Shown: positions 16,032 to 25,463 of the stretch, piece by piece | Numbering within the stretch: position 1 is the first letter of the stretch | Layout of the letters: every line of letters starts with the position of its first letter | Assembly: GCF_022009635.1 (NCBI RefSeq) | Contig: NZ_CP091716.1 | Coordinates: 7,310,501-7,374,500, forward strand | Length of the DNA stretch: 64,000 nt | Source of the DNA: Variovorax paradoxus | GTDB taxonomy: Bacteria > Pseudomonadota > Gammaproteobacteria > Burkholderiales > Burkholderiaceae_C | Direction: 5' to 3' | Translations under genes and position numbers: made by a program | The notes under the pieces: model-generated | The model's input: only the letters and a program-made list of their open reading frames with translations | What the model was told of the DNA's origin: nothing | Databases searched by the model: none

Positions 16032-17501
16032 TCAGCTCGGCTCGGCGCTCTTGAACAGCGCGGCAACCTTGCGCTTGCTCTTGATGTTGCTCGAGATGCC
16101 ACGCGCGGGCGTGGCCTTGGCGGCAGCTTCCCAGGCCGGCGTGGTGTCGGGCTCGCCCGGCTCGTAGGGCTTGTCGAAGAACGGATCGCGCGGCGCCGCG
16201 GGCGCGCGGTGCGGGCGTCCGCCACCGCGTCGGGCGTCGCCGCTCAGGCTGCTGCTGCGTTCGCGCGGCTGATCGAGCACATCGCGTGCGTCGCCGGCTT
16301 CGCCTTCTTCGCGCCAATGGCGGCGTCCGTCGTTGATGCGGCCGCGCGGGCGGTCTTCCTCGAACTCGACGGGTTCAAGCTCGATCTTCTTCTTGATCAG
16401 CTTCTCGATATCGGCCACCAGGCGCGCATCGTTGCCTCCGCTGGCAAAGCTCACGGCCAGGCCCGAAGCGCCGGCACGGCCCGTGCGGCCGATGCGGTGC
16501 ACGTAGTCTTCGGCGTTGAACGGAATGTCGAAGTTGAAGACGGCGGGTACGTCCTTGATGTCGAGGCCGCGGGCCGCGACATCGGTGCACACCAGCAGGT
16601 CGACCTCGCCGGCCTTGAACGAGGCCAGCGCCTTCAGGCGTTCGTCCTGGCTCTTGTCGCCGTGCAGCGCGGTGGTGCGCAGACCGTCGCGCTCCAGCGA
16701 GCGTGCGAGGCGCGCGCAACCGAGCTTGCTGTTGACGAACACGAAGGCCTGCGTGATGCCGCGCTGACGCACGATCTGCTTGAGCGCACGGCGCTTGTCG
16801 TCGTCGCTCACGCTGTAGAAATGCTGCTCGACCGTGGAGGCCGTTTCGTTCGGGCGCGCCACCTCGATGGTGATCGGGTTCTGCAGGTAGCTGCTGGCGA
16901 GCCGCTTGATTTCAGGGGAGAACGTGGCCGAGAAGAGCAGCGTGGTGCGCTGCTTGGGCAGGTAGCTCAGGATGCGCTGCAGGTCGGGCAGAAAGCCGAT
17001 GTCGAGCATGCGGTCGGCTTCGTCGAGCACCACGTATTCGACCTGGTTGAGCACCGCGTTCTTGGCTTCGATGTGATCGAGCAGCCGGCCCGGCGTGGCC
17101 ACCAGGACTTCGACGCCCTTCTTCAGCTCCAGCGTCTGCGGCTTCATGTCGATGCCGCCGAACACGACGGTGCTGCGCAGGTTGGTGTACTTGGCGTACA
17201 GCTTGATCTGCTGCGCGACCTGGTCGGCCAGTTCGCGGGTGGGCAGCAGCACCAGGGCCCGGACCGGATGCCGCGCGGGCGAGGTCGAGGCGTTTTCATG
17301 CTTGAGCATGCGCTGCAGCAACGGCAGCGAGAACGCCGCCGTCTTGCCGGTGCCGGTCTGGGCGGCGCCCATCACATCCTGCCCGGAAAGCACGACCGGA
17401 ATGGCCTGCTCCTGGATCGGTGTCATGGTCTCGTAGCCCATTTCGGCCACGGCGCGCGCCAGCGGTTCCGCCAGCGATAGATTGGAGAAGGAACTTGTCA
17501 T
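16032..17501 (-). CDS. rhlE: DEAD-box ATP-dependent RNA helicase, RhlE type
   Basis: A 489-residue RNA helicase. The Q-motif region (MGYETMTPIQEQAIPVVLSG), Walker A (AQTGTGKT), motif II DEAD (VLDEADRMLD), motif III SAT (LFSATF) and motif VI (YVHRIGRTGRAG) are all present in order. The C-terminal third is a basic, Arg-rich tail typical of the RhlE group. It would unwind RNA duplexes during ribosome maturation or RNA decay. It stands alone, with a bidirectional terminator downstream and a metallopeptidase gene 131 bases upstream in the same direction. RhlE is the best fit, but close paralogues exist in the order. Confidence 0.93.
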   Translation of the reverse strand: MTSSFSNLSLAEPLARAVAEMGYETMTPIQEQAIPVVLSGQDVMGAAQTGTGKTAAFSLPLLQRMLKHENASTSPARHPVRALVLLPTRELADQVAQQIKLYAKYTNLRSTVVFGGIDMKPQTLELKKGVEVLVATPGRLLDHIEAKNAVLNQVEYVVLDEADRMLDIGFLPDLQRILSYLPKQRTTLLFSATFSPEIKRLASSYLQNPITIEVARPNETASTVEQHFYSVSDDDKRRALKQIVRQRGITQAFVFVNSKLGCARLARSLERDGLRTTALHGDKSQDERLKALASFKAGEVDLLVCTDVAARGLDIKDVPAVFNFDIPFNAEDYVHRIGRTGRAGASGLAVSFASGGNDARLVADIEKLIKKKIELEPVEFEEDRPRGRINDGRRHWREEGEAGDARDVLDQPRERSSSLSGDARRGGGRPHRAPAAPRDPFFDKPYEPGEPDTTPAWEAAAKATPARGISSNIKSKRKVAALFKSAEPS

Positions 17502-17608
17502 TGAGCCCGCTATTGTCGCATTGCCGCAAAAAACAGCAGTGACCGCGGCGTGACAACGTCCGTGCCGACGGAATTGCTATTTATTCAATAGCACCAAAGA
17601 CAACAGGC

Positions 17609-17627
17609 ACGGGCTCTGCGAGCCCGT
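17609..17627. terminator. Possible weak terminator hairpin
   Basis: An 8-base stem (ACGGGCTC and GAGCCCGT) with a 3-base loop lies 6 bases past the stop of the zinc metallopeptidase gene. On the minus strand it is followed by GCCTGTTG rather than a clean T-run, so termination would be weak. The rest of the 131-base gap holds the AT-rich presumed promoter of the helicase gene (near 17575-17590). Confidence 0.4.
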
Positions 17628-17632
17628 CAAAC

Positions 17633-18520
17633 TCAAAGGCTGCGCGCGTTGAAAGTGTCGCAGGCCTTGATCTCGCCGCTCTGGTAGCCCGCGCCGAACC
17701 ATCTTTGGCGCTGCGCGCTGGTGCCATGGGTGAAGCTGTCGGGCACCACCGCGCGGCCTGCGGAACGCTGCAGGGCATCGTCACCGATCTTCTGCGCGGC
17801 GTTCATGGCGGACTCGATGTCGCCCGGATCGAGCCACTTCTTCGACTCCTGGGAATGGTGGGCCCACACGCCCGCGAAGCAGTCGGCCTGCAGCTCGACG
17901 CGCACGCTCATCGCGTTGTTCTGGGTCTGGCTCAGGCGGTTGCGCATGCCGTCGACCTTGGCGGTGATGCCAAGCTCGTCCTGCACATGGTGGCCCACCT
18001 CGTGCGCGATGACGTAGGCCTGCGCGAACTCGCCCGGCGCGCCGAGCTGGTTCTTGAGCGTGTCGTAGAAGCCGAGGTCGATGTAGACCTTCTGGTCACC
18101 GGGGCAGTAGAACGGCCCCATGGCCGACTGCCCGGTGCCGCAGGCGGTGGGCGTGGCATTGCGGAACAGCACGAGCCGCGGTGGGTGATACGTGCCGCCG
18201 TTCTGCTTGAAGATGTCGGTCCAGACCACTTCGGTGTTCCGCAGCACGGTCGAGACGAAGGCTGCTTCGCGGTCGTTCGACGGCGGCTTGGGCGCCGGCC
18301 CCTGCTGGGGTTGCTGCTGCACCTGGGCAGGCCCGCCGCCGCTGAGCAGGCCCAGCACGGTGAGCGGGTTGATACCGAAGACCCAGCCCGCGATCAGCGC
18401 GACCGCGATGGTGCCGATGCCGATGCCGCGGCCGCCGATGAAGCCGCCACCACCGCCCCCGCCGCCTTCACCGCGGCGGTCCTCGACGTTGTCCGATTGT
18501 TCGTTGCCTTCCCATCTCAT
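17633..18520 (-). CDS. Neutral zinc metallopeptidase, YpfJ family
   Basis: A 295-residue membrane-anchored protein. A Gly-rich N-terminus is followed by one membrane helix at about residues 33-58, then a Pro/Gln linker and a catalytic domain with the zinc motif HEVGH at 173-177. Other family features are PPRLVLFR, CGTGQSAMGPFYCPGDQKVY and the C-terminal RQRWFGAGYQSGEIKACDTF. This is the widespread YpfJ/neutral zinc metallopeptidase family, whose substrate is unknown. Length and motif order are normal. It is flanked by the dCTP deaminase and helicase genes on the same strand with gaps over 100 bases, so it is probably its own unit. Confidence 0.92.
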   Translation of the reverse strand: MRWEGNEQSDNVEDRRGEGGGGGGGGFIGGRGIGIGTIAVALIAGWVFGINPLTVLGLLSGGGPAQVQQQPQQGPAPKPPSNDREAAFVSTVLRNTEVVWTDIFKQNGGTYHPPRLVLFRNATPTACGTGQSAMGPFYCPGDQKVYIDLGFYDTLKNQLGAPGEFAQAYVIAHEVGHHVQDELGITAKVDGMRNRLSQTQNNAMSVRVELQADCFAGVWAHHSQESKKWLDPGDIESAMNAAQKIGDDALQRSAGRAVVPDSFTHGTSAQRQRWFGAGYQSGEIKACDTFNARSL

Positions 18521-18631
18521 CGCGCGCTCCTTACCGGCCTTTTGCAGGAGTTGTTGCCGGTGACCGCAGGATGGTACTTGGCCCGGCGGACACCGGGGTA
18601 ACCGGCCGTCAGCGAAAGGCGCGACGGCGCG

Positions 18632-19198
<567 letters not shown>

Positions 19199-19284
19199 AT
19201 GCGCTCGCTGCTGCTGCGGGGGAAATCGGGGGGCGAATTGTGGCATGCGCCACCGCCCTGCCCTTGCGGGAGACCCGCCGCTTG

Positions 19285-20571
19285 CTACAGCGCCTGCGAG
19301 ATCACCGTGCGCTCGACCAGCCGGTCGTCGCCCAGCACGATCATCGCGAACAGCATTTCCTCGAGCGTGTTCGCCCGCTTCGTCTTGCGCGCCAGCAGCG
19401 GCGTGGCCGAAGGGTCAAGCACCAGGAAGTCGGCTTCGCAACCCGGCTGCAGGTTGCCGATCACGCCATCGAGCCCCAGCGCGCGCGCCGCGCCGCCGGT
19501 GTGGCGCCACCAGAGTTCCGAAGGCGCGATGCTCAGGCCGGTCTTGGTCTGGCCTTCGCGGCCCACGTAGTAGGCGGCCATCATGGTGTGGAACGGGCTG
19601 AAGCTGGTGCCGCCGCCCACGTCGCTGGCCAGCCCGTAGGGATAGCCCACGCGGTCGGCCGCGCCGAAGTCGAAGAAACCGCTGCCCAGGAACAGGTTGC
19701 TGGTCGGGCTCACCGCGGCGGCGGTCTTGGTGTCGCGCAGCAGTGCGCGGTCGGTGTCGTCGAGGTAGATGCAGTGGGCGTACACCGCGCGCTCGCGCAT
19801 CAGGCCGAAGCCGGTGTACACGTCGAGGTAGGAGCGCGCCTTCGGATAGAGCTCGCGCACCCAGGTCACTTCGTCGCGGTTCTCGGCCACATGCGACTGG
19901 ATCCAGGTGTCGGCGTACCTGGCGGCCAGCTCGCTCGCACCACGCATCTGGGCGTCGGTGCTCGCGGGAGCGAAACGCGGGGTGATGGCGTAGCCCAGCC
20001 GGTCGGTGTTGTGCCACTTGCGGATCAGCGCCTCGCTGTCGATCAGGCTCTGCTCGGTCTGGTCGCGCACGCCGTCAGGCGAGTTGCGGTCCTGCAGCAC
20101 CTTGCCCGTGATCATGCGCAGGCTGCGCCGCCGAGCGCCCTCGAAGAAGGCCTCGACCGACGCCACGTGCGAGGTCGCGAAAGTCAGCGAGGTGGTGACG
20201 CCATTGCGCAGCAACTCGTCGAAGAACACGTCGGCCACTTCGCTCGAATGCGCGGGATCGGCGAACCGGCTTTCCTCCGGAAAGGTGTAGTTCTCGAGCC
20301 AGGGCAGCAGCCCCGGCGAGGGCGAGCCGATGATGTCGGTCTGCGGGAAGTGGATGTGCATGTCCACGAAGCCCGGCGCGAGGATGCGTCCCGGCAGGTG
20401 GGTCGTGTGGGCATCCGGGTGGCGCGGCGCGACGGCGGCATGACTGCCGGCATCGAGCACGCGCTGGCGGCCCGTGCCGTCGGGCGCCACGACCAGCAGG
20501 CCGTCTTCATCGAACAGGGGCTGGCCGGCGGCATCGAATCGCAGGAGGGAGGCGCGGTAGGCTTTTTTCAT
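19285..20571 (-). CDS. guaD: Guanine deaminase
   Basis: A 428-residue amidohydrolase that converts guanine to xanthine. The ATG at 20571 gives the normal N-terminus. The first zinc motif is [20 protein letters not shown], diagnostic for guanine deaminase; further metal ligands lie in [11 protein letters not shown] and [11 protein letters not shown], and the C-terminal [15 protein letters not shown] is typical. It is transcribed in the same direction as the atypical SDR upstream (78-base gap). A BMP-family binding protein of the kind often used for nucleosides or purines lies 1.7 kb away on the same strand, which suggests but does not prove a purine-salvage neighbourhood. Confidence 0.95.
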   Translation of the reverse strand: MKKAYRASLLRFDAAGQPLFDEDGLLVVAPDGTGRQRVLDAGSHAAVAPRHPDAHTTHLPGRILAPGFVDMHIHFPQTDIIGSPSPGLLPWLENYTFPEESRFADPAHSSEVADVFFDELLRNGVTTSLTFATSHVASVEAFFEGARRRSLRMITGKVLQDRNSPDGVRDQTEQSLIDSEALIRKWHNTDRLGYAITPRFAPASTDAQMRGASELAARYADTWIQSHVAENRDEVTWVRELYPKARSYLDVYTGFGLMRERAVYAHCIYLDDTDRALLRDTKTAAAVSPTSNLFLGSGFFDFGAADRVGYPYGLASDVGGGTSFSPFHTMMAAYYVGREGQTKTGLSIAPSELWWRHTGGAARALGLDGVIGNLQPGCEADFLVLDPSATPLLARKTKRANTLEEMLFAMIVLGDDRLVERTVISQAL

Positions 20572-20649
20572 CGTGGTTGCGGAGGGTAATCCAGCCCCGG
20601 CCCACCGCAATTTCCATGCGTGTATGAGTGCTATACGCCGAACGCACTC

Positions 20650-21255
20650 TCACTGCCACACCCGAAACACCCTTCCCGTGAGCGGTCCTTCGATGCTGCG
20701 CACATAGGCCAGCGCCACGCGCGCGGCCGGCACGGTTTCGACGCCCGGAAAGAGCGCGCCATATGCCGCGAGAGATTCGGTCAGCAGCGTGGGACTCACC
20801 GCGTTGATGCGCAGGCCGCGTGGCAGCTCGATCGTCGCGCCCAAGACGAAACCCTCGACCGCCGCATTCACGGCCGCGGCGTTGCTTCCCCCGCGAACCG
20901 GGTCGTCGGCCGCGACACCGGTGGTCAGCGTGATCGAGCCGCCGTCATTGAGCACATGCTGGCCGAGCAACGCAAGCCGCACCTGGCCGAGCAGCTTGTC
21001 CTGCAGGCCGATGTTGAAGTTGGCGGCCGTCATCTCGGCCAACGGCGCGAAGTGCAGCCCACCCGCCGCCGACACGATCGCATCGACCCGCCCCACGGCC
21101 GCATACAGCGCCTGGACGCTCGCCTCGCTCGTGATGTCGACCTGGTGATCGCCCCGCGTGCGGCCCGCGCGCACCACCGCATGCCCGCGCTCCGCCAGCG
21201 CCTGCACGACCGCGCGGCCGATCTCGCCCGTCGCGCCCACAACCAGAACCTTCAT
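20650..21255 (-). CDS. Atypical short-chain dehydrogenase-like protein
   Basis: A 201-residue Rossmann protein with the nucleotide motif VVGATGEIGRAVVQAL at its N-terminus and RINAVSPTLLTES near the C-terminus. The usual catalytic Tyr-x-x-x-Lys is absent: the corresponding region reads GGSNAAAVNAAVEGF. Ser (SLTLTTG region) is also weakly conserved. This short SDR-like group is known in proteobacteria, usually beside a LysR regulator as here. It may bind NAD(P) without classical catalysis, or use another base. The ATG at 21255 is chosen since the longer frame would run through the divergent LysR gene start. Confidence 0.82.
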   Translation of the reverse strand: MKVLVVGATGEIGRAVVQALAERGHAVVRAGRTRGDHQVDITSEASVQALYAAVGRVDAIVSAAGGLHFAPLAEMTAANFNIGLQDKLLGQVRLALLGQHVLNDGGSITLTTGVAADDPVRGGSNAAAVNAAVEGFVLGATIELPRGLRINAVSPTLLTESLAAYGALFPGVETVPAARVALAYVRSIEGPLTGRVFRVWQ

Positions 21256-21299
21256 GGAAAACCTCGCCAAAAGTGAATCTAGGAAGCGCTCATTGTTTT

Positions 21300-21336
21300 G
21301 CGAACCATTGATTTGATAAATTGCCAACCAGTTCGC
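21300..21336. promoter_or_regulatory. Divergent LysR-type promoter with inverted repeat
   Basis: The 106 bases between the SDR-like gene and the LysR gene are AT-rich for this genome. They contain GCGAAC (21300-21305) and GTTCGC (21331-21336) as a separated inverted repeat. This arrangement is the usual binding-site context for a LysR protein controlling a divergent partner. The exact operator is a guess. Confidence 0.35.
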
Positions 21337-21361
21337 CAATTCGAAACTTTTGGTTCTCAAT

Positions 21362-22243
21362 ATGGACAAGCTTCGCGCCATGGAAGTCTTCGTCGCCACG
21401 GTCGACGCGGGCAGCTTCGCGGCCGCCGCCGAGGCGCTCGATTTGTCGGCCGTGATGGTCGGCAAGCACATCCGCGCGCTGGAGGAACAGCTCGGCGCCC
21501 GCCTGCTGGAACGCACCACGCGCCGCCATGCGCTCACCGAGATCGGCGCCGCGTACCTTGAACGCTGCCGCGACGTGCTCGCCAGCGTGCACACCGCCGA
21601 CGGCGTGGCCGAGTCGCTGCGCGCCGTGCCGCAGGGCGTGCTGCGCGTCACCGCGCCGGTGGCCTACGGCGCGCACAGGCTCACGCCGGTGATCGGCGAA
21701 TACATCGCCGCCTATCCGCAGGTGAAAGTCGACCTGAGCCTCAACGACCGCGTGGTCGATCTCGCGGAGGAAGGCTTCGACTGCGGCATCCGCTCGGGCG
21801 CCGCGGTCGACGAACGGCTCATCGCCAGGCCGCTGGCCCTGGCCCGCATGTTCGCCGTGGCCAGCCCCGCATGGGTGGAACGCCACGGGCAGCCAAAGCA
21901 TCCGTCCGACCTGGAGGCCTTTGCGCTGCTGGGCTTCGCAAGCTGGGGGCCGGACCATTCATGGCGCTTCACGCGCAACGGCCAGACGGTGCATGTGCCC
22001 GTGCGCGGTCCGCTCACCACCAACAACGGCCAGGCGCTGCTGGCCGCGGCCATGGCCGGCATGGGTGTGATCGTGCAGGCCGATGCGCTGCTGGGTCCTG
22101 CCCTGGCATCGGGCCAGGTGGTGCAACTGTTGCCCGACTGGGAACTGCCCACGCGGCAGGTGCACATCATGCGGCTGCCCGAAGCCCGGCCAAGCGCGAA
22201 GCTGCGGACCTTTGTCGACTTCGTGGTCGAGCGGCTGGGCTAG
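21362..22243 (+). CDS. LysR-family transcriptional regulator
   Basis: A 293-residue regulator with an N-terminal winged helix-turn-helix (MEVFVATVDAGSFAAAAEAL, then GKHIRALEEQLGARLLERTT) and a C-terminal effector domain of the CrgA-like group (GVLRVTAPVAYGAHRLTPVI). The ATG at 21362 is preferred to the in-frame TTG at 21350. It is divergent from the atypical SDR gene and likely controls it. Its stop abuts, with no gap, the stop of the convergent BMP-family gene. Confidence 0.93.
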   Translation: MDKLRAMEVFVATVDAGSFAAAAEALDLSAVMVGKHIRALEEQLGARLLERTTRRHALTEIGAAYLERCRDVLASVHTADGVAESLRAVPQGVLRVTAPVAYGAHRLTPVIGEYIAAYPQVKVDLSLNDRVVDLAEEGFDCGIRSGAAVDERLIARPLALARMFAVASPAWVERHGQPKHPSDLEAFALLGFASWGPDHSWRFTRNGQTVHVPVRGPLTTNNGQALLAAAMAGMGVIVQADALLGPALASGQVVQLLPDWELPTRQVHIMRLPEARPSAKLRTFVDFVVERLG

Positions 22244-23335
22244 CTAGCGCCCCACCCGCCCCTGCACGCCCTCGACCAGCCAGTTCATCTTCAGAATCTG
22301 CTCGTCGCTCAACTGCGCGCCCTTGGCGATCACGACGTGGCCTTCGTTGTCGCGCACATCGGCCGCCACGGCGCGAAACGGCTGCAGCTTGCCGGCAGCG
22401 ATGTCTTTCTGGCGCGCCAGCACTTCGTCCTGCACGGTCTTGGGTACCTTGGAGCCGAAGTCGCCGACGCGGATCATTCCTTCTTTCACGCCGCCCCAGA
22501 GGTTGCCGCTCTTCCAGGTGCCGTCGAGCACGGCCTTCGCGCGCTGCGTGTAGTAGCCGCCCCACTGGTGCGTGACCGCGACGATCTGCGCGTCGGGTGC
22601 GATCTTGCGCATGTCGGAGTGGTACGCAATGGCCAGCTTGCCGCGCTCCTGCGCCGCGGACATCACGGCCGTCGAGCCCGTGTGGAAGGCCACCACGTCG
22701 GCGTTCTGGTTGAACAGCGCCATCGCCGCGTCGCGCTCCTTCGGCGGATCGAACCACTCGTTGAGCCACACGACATGCACCTTGGCATTCGGGTTCACCG
22801 AACGCATGCCGAGCGTGAAAGCGTTGATGCCCTGCAGCACCTCGGGAATCGGAAAGCCCGCGACGTACCCCGCCACGTTGGTCTTGGTCATGCGGCCGGC
22901 CGCGATGCCCGCGAGGTAGCGGCCCTCGTAATAGCGCGCATTGGCCGTCGCCACGTTGGGCGCGGTCTTGTAGCCGGTGATCGACTCGAACTTCACGTCG
23001 GGAAAGTCCTTCGCCACCTTCAGCGTCGGCTCCATGTAGCCGAAGCTCGGCGTGAAGATGAGCCGGTTGCCCTGCTGCGCGAGGTCGCGGATCACGCGCT
23101 CGGCATCGGCGCCTTCGGACACGTTCTCCACGTAGGTGGTCTTGACCTTGTCGCCGAGCGCCGCTTCGACGGCCTTGCGGCCTTCTTCATGCTGGCGCAC
23201 CCAGCCGGCGTCGGTGACCGGCGTGACATAGACAAAGCCGATCTTCAGGGGGACCTGCGGCTGCGAAAAGGCGGGAGATAAAAAACAGGCGGCTGCCCAC
23301 ACCAGAACGGCGCGGCCCGCGAGGTTTTTGTACAT
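22244..23335 (-). CDS. BMP-family ABC transporter substrate-binding protein
   Basis: A 363-residue periplasmic protein of the basic membrane protein (PnrA-like) family, with a cleaved signal peptide ending near PAFSQ. Segments such as IGFVYVTPVTDAGWVRQHEE, IFTPSFGYMEPTLKVAKDFP, GRYLAGIAAGRMTKTN and WLNEWFDPPKERDAA are typical. Members bind nucleosides or purines for an ABC importer. The importer genes are not adjacent. GAGGAA lies just before the ATG, and the leader contains a strong hairpin with a short T-run (23365-23403). Guanine deaminase on the same strand nearby fits a purine role, but the ligand is inferred. Confidence 0.92.
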   Translation of the reverse strand: MYKNLAGRAVLVWAAACFLSPAFSQPQVPLKIGFVYVTPVTDAGWVRQHEEGRKAVEAALGDKVKTTYVENVSEGADAERVIRDLAQQGNRLIFTPSFGYMEPTLKVAKDFPDVKFESITGYKTAPNVATANARYYEGRYLAGIAAGRMTKTNVAGYVAGFPIPEVLQGINAFTLGMRSVNPNAKVHVVWLNEWFDPPKERDAAMALFNQNADVVAFHTGSTAVMSAAQERGKLAIAYHSDMRKIAPDAQIVAVTHQWGGYYTQRAKAVLDGTWKSGNLWGGVKEGMIRVGDFGSKVPKTVQDEVLARQKDIAAGKLQPFRAVAADVRDNEGHVVIAKGAQLSDEQILKMNWLVEGVQGRVGR

Positions 23336-23364
23336 GGTGTTCCTCTACATGGCCCCGGAAATGC

Positions 23365-23403
23365 AAAACCCCGCAGTCGGCCGGGACGCCCGGCTGCGAG
23401 GGG
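23365..23403 (-). promoter_or_regulatory. Hairpin with T-run in the leader of the BMP-family gene
   Basis: On the minus strand, 30 bases before the BMP start codon, the sequence folds as CCCC/GGGG, GCAG/CTGC and CCGGG/CCCGG around a 3-base loop, then TTTT. It looks like an intrinsic terminator. No minus-strand gene ends just upstream (the next upstream gene is divergent), so it would lie inside the BMP gene's own leader if its promoter is the AT-rich stretch at about 23408-23418 or further upstream. It may be an attenuator or part of a riboswitch; the sensing part, if any, is not recognised. Confidence 0.45.
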
Positions 23404-23558
23404 AGCAGGATTTTAAACGGGCCCACCGCCCACGACGCGGCCGGGGCATTGGCCTACTTCAATGTCGGCGCTTCGCCTTAGGCCCGCGGCGCCGGGCTGC
23501 GCGAGCCTTGCGCCACAGATTGATTCATCACCGAGAGAAGAAAGAAAGGCCAGCCACC

Positions 23559-23813
23559 ATGACCGCATCCACCGTCAACGACTCGCTGACCCCGCTCGAC
23601 ATTTCGCAAGCCGTGCTCGAGGGCGAAGAAAACCCGAACATCGCGCGCCCGCTCACGCCCAAGGAGCAGGCCGCGCGCGGCGTGCGTGCAGAACCGGGAC
23701 GCCGTGCCCGCCTGCAACGCGCGTTGCGCAGCCCGGCTTTTGCCTGGGGCGGTGCAGCGGTCACGGGCCTGGCGCTCGCGATGTTCTACGCGCGCCGTAC
23801 CCACCGCATCTGA
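23559..23813 (+). CDS. Small single-helix membrane protein, hypothetical
   Basis: An 84-residue protein starting MTASTVNDSLTPLDISQAVL. The N-terminal half is polar and the C-terminus carries one hydrophobic helix (about 62-76, WGGAAVTGLALAMFYA) followed by ARRTHRI, so the N-terminus probably lies outside or the tail is cytoplasmic. A GAAAGG lies 8-9 bases upstream of the ATG. It is divergent from the BMP gene and convergent with the next unknown gene, with a 17-base gap. No family is recognised. Confidence 0.6.
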   Translation: MTASTVNDSLTPLDISQAVLEGEENPNIARPLTPKEQAARGVRAEPGRRARLQRALRSPAFAWGGAAVTGLALAMFYARRTHRI

Positions 23814-23830
23814 ACTCAAGGCGTGTTCGG

Positions 23831-24487
23831 CTAGGGCGCTGCGGGGTCGTGCGCGGTATCGCCGTGCAGGCCCATGCCGAGGCCGCCACCACCGCCCTCG
23901 CCGCCGCCACTCTTCGCACCACCACCGCCGCCTTTGCCTGCGCCTCCTTCGCGCGGAGTCGCACCCTTTGCGCGCACCGGCCCTTGCTTGGGAATTCCGA
24001 GTTGCGGCGGAATCGGATCGAGGTCGAGCACGTCGCGAATGAAGAGCCGCAGCGACACCACCAGGTCCGCCGTCTCCACCGGCCGGCCCGCCACCATGTC
24101 GTTGGCGGCCTGCGCAGCCAGGCGCACCTGCTCTTCGGTGCCCAGCAGGATCACGTCCGAAAGCGCGGCTTCCACCGCATCGCGGATGCGCCGGCGCCTG
24201 TCGGATGCAGCGAGCGCCGATGCTTGCGCGCCTTCACGCGCGCGCAGTTCGCGCAGGTGGCTCGGGTCCACCGACAGGTCGCCGGTGAACGAACCGCCGA
24301 GCACCTTGTAGGCCGCGATCAGCGTCTTGAGCCGCTCGTTGATCTGCCGGTTCTGCCGCTCGCGCCGCTGCTGCACGCTGTGCATCACCACGAGTCGGAT
24401 GCCCACCGCCACCAGGGACACCACCACGAGGCCGAGCAGCGTCGTCAGAAGGCCCTGCCAGGAACTGAAGTCGAGTGAGTTGCGCAT
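23831..24487 (-). CDS. Hypothetical membrane-anchored protein with Gly-rich tail
   Basis: A 218-residue protein with one N-terminal membrane helix (about 12-35, LLTTLLGLVVVSLVAVGIRL), a charged helical stretch (QQRRERQNRQINERLK), a middle soluble domain (DRRRRIRDAVEAALSDVILL) and a low-complexity Gly/Lys tail from about 180. The middle part is like a conserved family of unknown function in Burkholderiales (recollection). The ATG at 24487 is preceded by a 46-base gap to the SDR stop on the same strand, so it may be the second gene of an SDR unit. Function unknown. Confidence 0.7.
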   Translation of the reverse strand: MRNSLDFSSWQGLLTTLLGLVVVSLVAVGIRLVVMHSVQQRRERQNRQINERLKTLIAAYKVLGGSFTGDLSVDPSHLRELRAREGAQASALAASDRRRRIRDAVEAALSDVILLGTEEQVRLAAQAANDMVAGRPVETADLVVSLRLFIRDVLDLDPIPPQLGIPKQGPVRAKGATPREGGAGKGGGGGAKSGGGEGGGGGLGMGLHGDTAHDPAAP

Positions 24488-24533
24488 GGTCCCGGAAGAT
24501 CATACGGCCGCACCCGGCCCGCGGTGACAGCGC

Positions 24534-25343
24534 TCAGGCCGATACGGCCGCCGCTCGATAGCGCTGCGCCGGCAGCGTGCTGGAAAGCCGGCCCGACATC
24601 GCACGCCGCGCCGCCTCGAAGGCATCCCACTCGGCCAGGTCCGGCAGCGCGGGAATGGTGACGCGCTCGCCCTGGTCGAGCCCGGCCAGCGCCGCGTCGA
24701 CCATGTCTTCGGCGGTCATGACGATCTCGCTCGGCAGGTGCTGTACCGGCAGGCCGGCAATACCCCAGAACTCGGTGGCGGTCGCGCCCGGCAGCACCGC
24801 CTGCACGCGAACGCCCTTGCCGGCCAGTTCATGCTGCAGCGAATGGCTCAGGGCCAGCACGAAGGCCTTGCTGCCGCCGTAAACGCCGTTGAGCGTCTCG
24901 GGCGAGAGCGCCACGACCGATGCGATGTTGATCAGCGTGCCCGCGCCGCGGGCCACGAAGCCCGGTACCGCCGCGTAGGTCAGGCGCGTGAGCACGTTCA
25001 CGTTGAGCGCGATCATCTCGTCCATCTTGTCGATGTCCGAGGCCAGCAACGGCGCGGTGGCGCCGACGCCCGCGTTGTTCACCAGCACGGTGATCGCGCT
25101 GTCGGCGCGCAGCACGGCTTCGACGCGTGCGATGTCCTGCCGGTCGGTGAGGTCGGCCACCAGCGTGTCGACCTTGCGTCCGGTTTCACCCGCGAGCCTG
25201 TCGGCCAGCTTGCGCAGGCGCTCGCCATTGCGCGCCACCAGGATCAGGTCAAAGCCGCGCCGGGCGAGCCGGTCGGCATAGACGGCGCCGATGCCGGACG
25301 AGGCACCGGTAATGAGGGCTGTGCCCTTGAGGTTCGTTGTCAT
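24534..25343 (-). CDS. SDR-family NAD(P)-dependent oxidoreductase
   Basis: A 269-residue classical SDR. The cofactor motif TGASSGIG is at about residues 13-20, NNAG near 90, the catalytic Ser in INIASVVALS, and Tyr-x-x-x-Lys in VYGGSKAFV. The downstream PGATATEF is also typical. The substrate is not evident. The gene lies 120 bases downstream of a GlxA-type regulator on the same strand, with an AT-rich stretch (25400-25430) that is probably its own promoter; the regulator is the likely controller. Confidence 0.92.
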   Translation of the reverse strand: MTTNLKGTALITGASSGIGAVYADRLARRGFDLILVARNGERLRKLADRLAGETGRKVDTLVADLTDRQDIARVEAVLRADSAITVLVNNAGVGATAPLLASDIDKMDEMIALNVNVLTRLTYAAVPGFVARGAGTLINIASVVALSPETLNGVYGGSKAFVLALSHSLQHELAGKGVRVQAVLPGATATEFWGIAGLPVQHLPSEIVMTAEDMVDAALAGLDQGERVTIPALPDLAEWDAFEAARRAMSGRLSSTLPAQRYRAAAVSA

Positions 25344-25463
25344 GGAGCTTCCTTTGTCGCCACGTCGTGTGGGCGTGAGAGGAAGTTTCCGCCTGTAGCG
25401 TTATGGCGTAAATGTCATATAAGCCACCTTTTAGGCCATGCGCCGGTCTACCGATCTACGCCT

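Noticed and set aside
17609..17627. Strong terminator call for the hairpin after the zinc metallopeptidase
   Set aside because: The stem is good but there is no clean T-run, so it was kept only as a low-confidence feature.
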